In this document: one piece after another, positions 29,031 through 36,453 of the stretch
How the letters are laid out: every line of letters begins with the position of its first letter
How positions within the stretch are numbered: the first letter of the stretch is position 1
Assembly (NCBI GenBank): GCA_018824085.1
Contig: JAHJHI010000034.1
Location: forward strand, 124,001-188,000
Reading direction: 5' to 3'
Source of the DNA: Gammaproteobacteria bacterium
GTDB lineage: Bacteria > Pseudomonadota > Gammaproteobacteria > Burkholderiales > Rhodocyclaceae
Length of the DNA: 64,000 bases
Notes under the pieces: model-generated
The model's input: the letters and a program-made list of their open reading frames with translations, nothing else
What the model was told of the DNA's origin: nothing
Database searches by the model: none
Made by a program: the position numbers and the translations under genes

Positions 29031-31628
29031 GTGGCCAAAGCCGCTATCTGGAAGACGGACTGGTTCCTCGGCACCGTCATCAGCGTCCTGTTCCTGTTTT
29101 CAGCTTCTTCGGACCTGATCCAGAGTCTTGAACGCAAGGCGTACGACGTCGGCGTCAGCGCCAGCGAGCGTACACCGAGTCCGCGCATCGCAATCATCGC
29201 GATCGACCAGCAGAGCATCGACAACATTGGCCGCTGGCCGTGGCCGCGCGACGTTCACGCACGCATGATCGACAAGCTGGCCGAGGCACAGGCCAAGGTG
29301 GTCGGCACGACGATCTTCTTTGCCGAACCGCAGCTGGATCCGGGGCTTGCCTACATCAATCGCCTGCTTGCAATGGAGCAGCAGGCGCGCGAGGCCCGCG
29401 AACGCGCGGCGTTGGCCCCGGCCGAGGATGGTCTGGTGCCCCCGCAGGTGCCGGCAAGCGGCGAACTTGATGCGTTCGGCGATGTGCTGCGCGAGGCCGA
29501 GCGTGCGCTCAATACTGACCGGCAACTCGCGCAGAGCATGGCGAAGGCGGGCAATGTCGCGTTGCCCATGCTGTTCCTCGACGGCGAACCCCAGGGACGG
29601 CCGGACCGGGAATTGCCCGATTTCGTGCGCAAGACGGCGCTGGTGCACGTGGAGGGTACGGACCCCTTGCCGCCGCTCACGCTCGACGTGTCGGCCGGCG
29701 TGATAGAGCCGCTCGGCAAGGTGGCCACCGCAGTCGGCCATCTCAACCCGTCGATCGACCGTGACGGCGGCTTCCGCCTGCAGCCGCTGGTCGTGACCCA
29801 CTTCGACCAGCTCTACCCCTCACTTTCCCTGCTGGTTGCCGCGCGGAGCCTGAATCTGGGTGTTGACGACATTCGCGTGACGCTCGGCGAGTCGGTGTCG
29901 CTGGGCCGTCTGCGGATCGCCACCGATCCCGGCCTGGGCATGTACAGCTTCTATTACCGGGGAGTGGACGGCAAACCTGCCTTCCCCGTCGATTCGTTCT
30001 TTGACGTCATGAGCGGCAAGATCCCGCTCGACAAGTACCGCGACAAGATCGTGCTGATCGGACCGACGGCGCCCGGCATCGGCAACTTCTACGCGACGCC
30101 GGTGTCGCCGGCGATGTCGTCGGTCGAAGTCATGGCGCACGGCCTGTCCAGCATCCTGCAGGAGCACTTCGTCGTGACGCCGTCCTGGTCATGGGCGGCG
30201 GAACTGGCGGTATTCCTGCTGGTCGCGCTCTACCTCATCGTTGTCCTGCCGCGCCTCAAGGCGGGGCTGGGCGCCGGCGTGACGGCGCTGTTGTTTGTCG
30301 CCTTGCTGGTGACGCACTTCGTGCTGATGACGAGTCAGCTGATGTGGCTGCAGCTGATGCTTCCGGCGGCGCTGTTGCTGGTCGGCCACCTGTTGCTGAC
30401 GACCAAGCGTTTCCTCGTGACAGAGCGCGGCAAGGTGAAGTCGGACGAACAATCGGCCGAATCGAACCGCATGCTGGCGCTCGCTTTCCAGGGCCAGGGG
30501 CAGCTCGACATGGCCTGGGACAAGTTCCGGCAGGTCCCGCTGTCAGATGCGGTCATGGACAACCTCTACAACCTTGCGCTCGACTTCGAGCGCAAGCGCC
30601 AGTTCAACAGGGCGGAAGCGGTGTTCCGCCACATGGCCGAATTCAATCCGGCGTTCAAGGATCTGGAAACCCGCGTCAAGCGTGCCAAGGCGATGTCGGA
30701 GACCGTCATGCTTGGCGGCGGTGCCGGCGGCCGCACGAACGCGAGCATGCTCGACGACGGCACGATGGAAAAGCCGATGCTGGGGCGTTACCAGGTCGAG
30801 AAGGAACTTGGCAAGGGGGCCATGGGCGTTGTCTATCTCGGCCGCGATCCGAAGATCAATCGCGTGGTGGCGATCAAGACGATGGCGCTCGCACAGGAGT
30901 TCGACGAGGAGGAACTCGCCGACGTGAAGGAGCGCTTCTTCCGCGAGGCGGAAACGGCCGGGCGGCTGAACCATCCGAACATCGTCACGATATTCGATGC
31001 CGGCGAAGAGCATGACCTTGCCTACATCGCGATGGAGTTTCTCAAGGGCCGGGATCTCGTGCCGCAGACCAAGCCCGGCCAGCTGATGCCGCTGCCGACG
31101 GTGATGGGCATCGTGGCGCGCGTGGCCGATGCGCTGGCCTACGCGCACGGCAACAACGTCGTCCATCGCGACGTGAAGCCGGCAAACATCATGTACGAGG
31201 CGGAATCCGATCAGGTGAAGGTGACCGACTTCGGCATCGCGCGCATCACCGATTCTTCAAGGACGAAGACGGGCATGGTGCTCGGCACGCCGTCCTACAT
31301 GTCGCCCGAGCAGCTGGCCGGCAAGAAGATCGACGGCCGCTCCGACCTGTTCTCGCTGGGCGTGATGCTGTTCCAGCTGGTGTGCGGAAAGTTGCCCTTC
31401 GAGGGCGAGTCGATGGCGCAGCTCATGTTCCGCATCGCCAACGATGCACATCCGGACATTCGCGACATTCGCCCTGACGTGCCCGACTGCCTTTCTGCGA
31501 TCATCGACCGCGCGCTGGCGAAGGACGCCGAAGCGCGTTATCAGTCGGGTACGGACATGGCGGCGGACCTGCGCGCCTGCGCCGGCAGCTTCACCCTTTC
31601 CATCACACAGGTCGATTTCAGCATCTGA
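29031..31628 (+). CDS. CHASE2-domain transmembrane Ser/Thr protein kinase
   Basis: 865 aa. Layout: one transmembrane helix (about 10-28), an extracytoplasmic CHASE2 sensor (about 30-375), three transmembrane helices (about 385-465), a TPR-like helical linker (about 475-550) and a C-terminal Hanks-type kinase (about 583-850). Kinase motifs: glycine loop LGKGAMGVVYLG, Lys in VVAIKTMA, catalytic loop HRDVKPANIM, DFGIA and TPSYMSPEQ. The juxtamembrane segment has a Thr in SETVMLGG that may be a phosphorylation site. GTG 29031 chosen, with GGGGG upstream. The frame extends to a TTG at 28947, which would put a polar leader before the first helix. First gene of a kinase, phosphatase and FHA set. Confidence 0.92.
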   Translation: MAKAAIWKTDWFLGTVISVLFLFSASSDLIQSLERKAYDVGVSASERTPSPRIAIIAIDQQSIDNIGRWPWPRDVHARMIDKLAEAQAKVVGTTIFFAEPQLDPGLAYINRLLAMEQQAREARERAALAPAEDGLVPPQVPASGELDAFGDVLREAERALNTDRQLAQSMAKAGNVALPMLFLDGEPQGRPDRELPDFVRKTALVHVEGTDPLPPLTLDVSAGVIEPLGKVATAVGHLNPSIDRDGGFRLQPLVVTHFDQLYPSLSLLVAARSLNLGVDDIRVTLGESVSLGRLRIATDPGLGMYSFYYRGVDGKPAFPVDSFFDVMSGKIPLDKYRDKIVLIGPTAPGIGNFYATPVSPAMSSVEVMAHGLSSILQEHFVVTPSWSWAAELAVFLLVALYLIVVLPRLKAGLGAGVTALLFVALLVTHFVLMTSQLMWLQLMLPAALLLVGHLLLTTKRFLVTERGKVKSDEQSAESNRMLALAFQGQGQLDMAWDKFRQVPLSDAVMDNLYNLALDFERKRQFNRAEAVFRHMAEFNPAFKDLETRVKRAKAMSETVMLGGGAGGRTNASMLDDGTMEKPMLGRYQVEKELGKGAMGVVYLGRDPKINRVVAIKTMALAQEFDEEELADVKERFFREAETAGRLNHPNIVTIFDAGEEHDLAYIAMEFLKGRDLVPQTKPGQLMPLPTVMGIVARVADALAYAHGNNVVHRDVKPANIMYEAESDQVKVTDFGIARITDSSRTKTGMVLGTPSYMSPEQLAGKKIDGRSDLFSLGVMLFQLVCGKLPFEGESMAQLMFRIANDAHPDIRDIRPDVPDCLSAIIDRALAKDAEARYQSGTDMAADLRACAGSFTLSITQVDFSI

Positions 31629-31629
31629 C

Positions 31630-32433
31630 ATGAATCAGGATCTCAGCCAGGCACTGCAGATGGTCAGCCGCAGCAATGCGGGCATGGTTCGCACGCATAA
31701 CGAAGACGCGATTTTCACGCGGACCGATGTCGGCCTCGCGATACTCGCTGACGGCATGGGCGGTTACAACGCCGGTGAAGTGGCAAGCGGCATGGCCACT
31801 GCCGTCATTGGAGCGGAACTGGAACAGGCGCTGCGCGAAAGCAGGCAGGGTGTGTCCGAACTGCTTGAAACGGTCATCGGGCAGGCCAATACGGCAATCT
31901 ATCAGGCCGCGGACAGCCAGCCTCAGTACTCGGGCATGGGTACGACGCTGGTTATGGGCGTATTCCGCAATGACCGGATATCCGTTGCGCATATCGGGGA
32001 CTCGCGCATGTACCGGTTGCGCGACGGTGCTTTCGAATGCATCACCCGCGATCACTCGCTGTTGCAGGAGCAAATCGACAGCGGCATGATTACGGAGGAA
32101 GATGCGCGGCGCTCCCAGAACAAGAATCTCGTGACGCGTGCGCTGGGCGTAGACCCCGTGGTCGAGCCGGAGATACACACGTACGAGGTGTTGCCGGGCG
32201 ACCTCTACCTGTTCTGCTCGGACGGGTTGAACGACATGGTCGACAACGAAGATATCGCGCTGACCTTGCAGGCCTTGTCAGCCAATCTGGACCTCGCAGC
32301 TGAGCAGCTCATCCAGATGGCCAATGACAACGGTGGTCGTGACAATGTGTCGGTGATACTGGTCAAGGTGATGCAGGCCTATCCGGCGACGGAACGCGGA
32401 TGGGTCGCGCGCCTGCTTGCATGGTTGAAGTGA
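31630..32433 (+). CDS. PP2C-family Ser/Thr phosphatase (Stp1/PrpC-like)
   Basis: 267 aa. All metal-binding motifs are present: RTHNEDA, ADGMGGYNAGE, SGMGTTLV, AHIGDSRMYR, LFCSDGLNDM and GGRDNVSVILV. Expected to reverse phosphorylation by the kinase whose stop codon is one base upstream of its ATG. A C-terminal extension of about 25 residues ends in a Trp-rich amphipathic piece that might touch the membrane. Confidence 0.93.
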   Translation: MNQDLSQALQMVSRSNAGMVRTHNEDAIFTRTDVGLAILADGMGGYNAGEVASGMATAVIGAELEQALRESRQGVSELLETVIGQANTAIYQAADSQPQYSGMGTTLVMGVFRNDRISVAHIGDSRMYRLRDGAFECITRDHSLLQEQIDSGMITEEDARRSQNKNLVTRALGVDPVVEPEIHTYEVLPGDLYLFCSDGLNDMVDNEDIALTLQALSANLDLAAEQLIQMANDNGGRDNVSVILVKVMQAYPATERGWVARLLAWLK

Positions 32434-32445
32434 AGGGACTGGAAA

Positions 32446-33252
32446 ATGGCAAAATTGATACTCAGCATGGATGGTCTGGTCCTGAAGGAGCTTCCGCTCG
32501 CAAAGGAGCGCACGACGATCGGGCGCAAACCGCACAACGACATCCAGATCGACAACCTCGCGATCAGCGGTGAGCATGCGGTCATCGTGACCATCCTCAA
32601 TGACTCGTTTCTCGAGGACATGAACAGCACCAACGGCACCTACGTGAACGGGCAGCCGATCAAGAAGCACTTCCTGCAGAACAACGATGTGGTCGAGCTT
32701 GGCAAGTACCGCCTCAAGTACATCAACGAGACGCCCGCTCAGGCACAGTCACCGGATTTCGAAAAAACCATGGTGCTGCGCCCCGACATGATGCGCAAGG
32801 CGCCAGCAGACGCGCCGGCGACGGCTTCCGCGCCGCCCGCCCGCGCGGCCATCGACACCCAGGTCGGCTTCCGTCCGGGGCAGTCGATGCCTGCCGGTAC
32901 GTCGGTTCCGGGCAGTGCCGGTCTGCCGCCACCACCCGCTCCGCTGGCGAGTCCGCCGCCGGCGCCGTCGAACATGGCGGGTGCGAGCCAGATCGGGGCC
33001 ATCCAGATATTGAACGGCGCCAATGCGGGGCGTGAGCTTGAACTGACCAAGACGCTGACCACGCTGGGCAAGCCGGGCCTGCAGGTGGCGGTCATCACAC
33101 GCCGTCCTCAGGGCTATTTCATCACCCACGTGGAAGGTGCGAATTTCCCCGTCGTCAACGGCCGCCAGCTCGATGCCCAGGCGCATCCGCTGGAGGATCA
33201 CGACGTGATCGAGATCGCGGGCGTCAAGATGGAGTTCTTCGTCAAACGCTGA
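32446..33252 (+). CDS. Two-FHA-domain phosphothreonine-binding protein
   Basis: 268 aa. The N-terminal FHA domain (about 1-95) has the canonical GRKPHNDI, SGEHA and NSTNGTYVNG motifs for phosphothreonine binding. A Thr in FEKTMVLRP follows directly, then a Pro/Ala-rich linker (about 120-180), then a second, degenerate FHA-like fold (about 185-268) that lacks the GR and S-x-x-H residues but keeps FPVVNGRQL. Likely an adaptor or read-out for the upstream kinase. 12 bases downstream of the phosphatase gene. Confidence 0.88.
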   Translation: MAKLILSMDGLVLKELPLAKERTTIGRKPHNDIQIDNLAISGEHAVIVTILNDSFLEDMNSTNGTYVNGQPIKKHFLQNNDVVELGKYRLKYINETPAQAQSPDFEKTMVLRPDMMRKAPADAPATASAPPARAAIDTQVGFRPGQSMPAGTSVPGSAGLPPPPAPLASPPPAPSNMAGASQIGAIQILNGANAGRELELTKTLTTLGKPGLQVAVITRRPQGYFITHVEGANFPVVNGRQLDAQAHPLEDHDVIEIAGVKMEFFVKR

Positions 33253-33355
33253 CGGTCCGGTCACCTTTCATGCCGCCGCCCGCGTTGTCCGATGCCGCGA
33301 TGCGCACTGGCCGCGCGCGCGGCCACCGCCTTCCGGCCCTTCCGGGGATGCGCCA

Positions 33356-35593
33356 ATGAATCAGCAGATGCTGCGGCATGGCATCGGGGTCGTGCTGCTG
33401 CTTGTACTGCTCGGGCATGCGGCACGGCTCTACCAGATTCCGGTTCTCGGGAATCTCGATTACCTCGCCTACGACGCGAAGCTGTCGCTCACCATGCCCG
33501 AGGGCGTGGACGAGCGGGTCGTCATCCTGGACATCGACGAACGCTCGCTTGCCGAAATCGGTCGCTGGCCGTGGGGCCGCGAACGTCTGGCGACGCTGCT
33601 CGATACGCTGTTCGATCACTACGGCGTGAGCCTGCTCGGCATCGACGTCGTCTTTGCGGAGCCGGATACGAGCTCCGGCTTGCCCACGCTGGAGCGTCTG
33701 GCCGAAGGGCCGCTCGCCGACGACGCGAGGTTCCGGAGCGCGCTCGATGCCTTGCGCCCGCAACTTGACTACGACACGCGTTTCGCTGCCGCGCTCAAGG
33801 ACCGTCCTGTGCTGCTCGGCTACTACTTCAGTGGGCGCGGCGACGGGCTCAGCAGCGGTGCATTGCCCGAACCGGTGTTGCCGGCCGGCACCTTTCGCGG
33901 CCGCAACATCGCCTTTGCCGGTTTCGACAGTTTCGGCGCAAATCTCGAACGCTTCCAGAGTGCCGCGCTTGGCGCCGGCCACTTCAATCCGCTGCCTGAT
34001 TTCGACGGCCTCAACCGCAGGGTGCCGATGCTTGTCGAGTACAAGGGCGCGTACTACGAGTCCTTGTCGCTGGCTGTCGTGCGGACCTTGCTGGGCAGCC
34101 CGAATGTCGTGCCCGGCTATGCGGAGGGAGGCCTGTTCTCGGTGTCGGCGCGCGACTACGGCGGGCTGGAATGGCTTGATCTTCCGGCACGCCAGGGCAC
34201 CCTGCGCATTCCGGTCGACGAGAACGTTGCCGCGCTGATCCCCTATCGCGGCCGGCAGGGCAGCTTTGCCTATCATTCCCTGGCCGACGTCCTGGCCGGA
34301 CGCACGCCCGCCGATGCCCTGAAGGGGCGCATTGCCCTGCTTGGGACTACCGCGCCCGGGTTGCTTGACCTGCGGGCCACGCCGGTGGGCAGCTCGTACC
34401 CCGGCGTCGAAATCCACGCCAATCTCATCGCAGGCATGCTGGACGGACGCATCAAGCATCGGCCGCAATACGTGACCGGTTTTGACGTCGTCGTGCTCGT
34501 GCTGGTAGCCGCACTGCTGATCTGGGCCCTTCCGCGGCTGTCGCCGCAGAACGGCACGCTGCTTGTCGTGGCGACGCTTGCCGGGCTGGTCGGCATGAAT
34601 TTCGCGTTCTGGCAGCTTGCAGACTTCGTGCTGCCGCTCGCCGCCAGCGTATTGCTCGTGCTGGGGCTCTACGCGCTCAACATGTTCTACGGCTATTTCT
34701 TCGAATCGCGTTCGAAGCGCCAGTTCACGCGCATGTTTGGTCAGTACGTGCCGCCCGAGCTCGTGGCGGAAATGAGCCGCAATCCGGAGCACTACAGCAT
34801 GGAGGGGCGGACCGCCGAACTGACCGTGCTGTTCTCCGACGTGCGCGGCTTCACCAGCATTTCCGAAGGGCTGGAACCGAAGCAATTGGCACAGCTCATG
34901 AACGAATACCTGGGCGCAATGACTTCCGTGGTGCAGGATCAGCGCGGTACGCTCGACAAGTACATTGGCGACGCGATCATGGCGTTCTGGGGTGCGCCCG
35001 TGGATGATGCGGAACATGCCCGGCACGCCGTTGCCACGGCGCTGCACATGCATGCGAAGCTGGAGCATCTGAACCGCTCTCTGGCGGCGCGCGGATGGCC
35101 GCAACTGAAGATCGGCGTGGGCGTGAACACCGGTTCGATGACGGTGGGCGACATGGGGTCGCCGGTGCGCAAAGCCTATACTGTCATGGGCGACGCGGTG
35201 AATCTGGCGTCGCGTCTTGAAGCGCTGACGAAGCAGTACGGTGTGGGCGTTCTGGTAGGCGATTCGACGCGGCGTGCCGTGACGGATGTCGTGTTCCGGG
35301 AAGTGGACCGTGTGCGCGTGAAGGGCAAGGACGAACCTGTTGCGATCTACGAGCCGCTGGCGTTCGAGAGCGATTTCGATCGCAGCCGGGTGGAGGAGCT
35401 GAAGCTCTGGAATCTGGCGCTGCGCCAGTTCCGGGCGCAGGAATGGGACCAGGCCGAATTGTCGCTGTTCAACCTGCAGCGAATGGCGCCGCAGTGCGCG
35501 CTTTACCGGATGTACGCCGAACAGATCGGACACTATCGGCGCGAGCCGCCGGGCAAGGACTGGGATGGTGTGCGGACGTTTGAAACGAAGTAG
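33356..35593 (+). CDS. CHASE2-domain class III adenylate/guanylate cyclase
   Basis: 745 aa. N-terminal helix (about 5-22), periplasmic CHASE2 (about 25-365), three transmembrane helices (about 372-450) and a cytoplasmic cyclase domain (about 480-665). Metal Asp residues in FSDVRGF and YIGDAIMAFWG, substrate-base Lys in DKYIGD and a Thr in YTVMGDAVNLASRLE fit the class IIIb (Lys/Thr) adenylate type, with the transition-state Asn and Arg in NLASRLE present. cAMP is therefore the likely product. Shares its sensor architecture with the kinase two genes upstream. A C-terminal tail of about 70 residues has TPR-like helices. 103 bases after the FHA gene. Confidence 0.92.
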   Translation: MNQQMLRHGIGVVLLLVLLGHAARLYQIPVLGNLDYLAYDAKLSLTMPEGVDERVVILDIDERSLAEIGRWPWGRERLATLLDTLFDHYGVSLLGIDVVFAEPDTSSGLPTLERLAEGPLADDARFRSALDALRPQLDYDTRFAAALKDRPVLLGYYFSGRGDGLSSGALPEPVLPAGTFRGRNIAFAGFDSFGANLERFQSAALGAGHFNPLPDFDGLNRRVPMLVEYKGAYYESLSLAVVRTLLGSPNVVPGYAEGGLFSVSARDYGGLEWLDLPARQGTLRIPVDENVAALIPYRGRQGSFAYHSLADVLAGRTPADALKGRIALLGTTAPGLLDLRATPVGSSYPGVEIHANLIAGMLDGRIKHRPQYVTGFDVVVLVLVAALLIWALPRLSPQNGTLLVVATLAGLVGMNFAFWQLADFVLPLAASVLLVLGLYALNMFYGYFFESRSKRQFTRMFGQYVPPELVAEMSRNPEHYSMEGRTAELTVLFSDVRGFTSISEGLEPKQLAQLMNEYLGAMTSVVQDQRGTLDKYIGDAIMAFWGAPVDDAEHARHAVATALHMHAKLEHLNRSLAARGWPQLKIGVGVNTGSMTVGDMGSPVRKAYTVMGDAVNLASRLEALTKQYGVGVLVGDSTRRAVTDVVFREVDRVRVKGKDEPVAIYEPLAFESDFDRSRVEELKLWNLALRQFRAQEWDQAELSLFNLQRMAPQCALYRMYAEQIGHYRREPPGKDWDGVRTFETK

Positions 35594-35616
35594 TTTTCCT
35601 GGCGCATGAGGAGCTG

Positions 35617-36384
35617 ATGAGGATACGGGTGCTCGGTTGCAGTGGCGGCATAGGCGGCGCGAACCTGCGCACCACCTCGCTGCTGATTGATGACGATATC
35701 CTGGTCGATGCCGGGACGGGCGTCGGTGATCTGTCCATCGCCGAGCTCAAGCGCATTGATCACGTGTTCGTCACGCATAGCCATCTCGACCATATCGCCT
35801 GTCTGCCGCTGATGGTGGATACGGTGGGCGAGTTGCGCGATCGTCCACTTACGGTGTGGAGCACGGCGCCGACGATAGAGGTGTTGCGCCGCCACATCTT
35901 CAACTGGTCCATCTGGCCCGATTTCACGGAGATTCCGTCCGTCGAGCGGCCCTTCATGTGCTTCCGCGAACTGCGGGTCGGCGATGAAATCGACATGCGG
36001 GGCAGGGCGGTGCGCGTGCTGCCGGCGCAGCATACGGTGCCTGCCGTCGGATACGCGTTGCGCGGTGATGGCGGTACGCTGGCTTTCTCCGGCGACACGA
36101 CGGTGTGCGACGACTTCTGGGCGGCCGTGAATGCACTGCCCGACCTTCGCTACCTGATCATCGAAACCGCATTTCCGGATCGCGACAAGCAGCTGGCGGT
36201 GATGTCGCGCCACCTGTGTCCGACGATGCTTTCCGACGAGCTCGACAAGCTGCGGCATCCGGCCGAGATCTACATCACGCATCTGAAACCGAGCCAGATG
36301 GTGATGACGATGCGCGAGATCAATGAGTCGCTGGGCGCACGGAAGCCACGCATGTTGCGCAACAATCATGTTTTCGACTTCTGA
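35617..36384 (+). CDS. Metallo-beta-lactamase-fold hydrolase, possible class II cyclic-nucleotide phosphodiesterase
   Basis: 255 aa. THSHLDHI (about residues 52-59) supplies the paired metal site, AQHTVPAVG, SGDTTVCDDF and the late THLKPSQM complete the set. The HSHLDHI-x-CLP run and the FxEIPS-type middle resemble class II cAMP phosphodiesterases (PDE1/CpdP family) more than tRNase Z or lactonases. Next to a cyclase, cAMP hydrolysis is the simplest guess, but substrate is unproven. GAGGAG precedes the ATG. Confidence 0.82.
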   Translation: MRIRVLGCSGGIGGANLRTTSLLIDDDILVDAGTGVGDLSIAELKRIDHVFVTHSHLDHIACLPLMVDTVGELRDRPLTVWSTAPTIEVLRRHIFNWSIWPDFTEIPSVERPFMCFRELRVGDEIDMRGRAVRVLPAQHTVPAVGYALRGDGGTLAFSGDTTVCDDFWAAVNALPDLRYLIIETAFPDRDKQLAVMSRHLCPTMLSDELDKLRHPAEIYITHLKPSQMVMTMREINESLGARKPRMLRNNHVFDF

Positions 36385-36453
36385 CCGGCGCGACCGGCAT
36401 GCGCCACGCGCAGCTGCCGGTGTGCTGCCGGTCCGCACGGACGAGGTGATGAA

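Noticed and set aside
33242-35533. 763-aa open frame on the minus strand
   Set aside because: Shadow of the CHASE2 cyclase gene. Arg/His/Gln-rich composition, no domain motifs, and the plus frame has full catalytic motifs.
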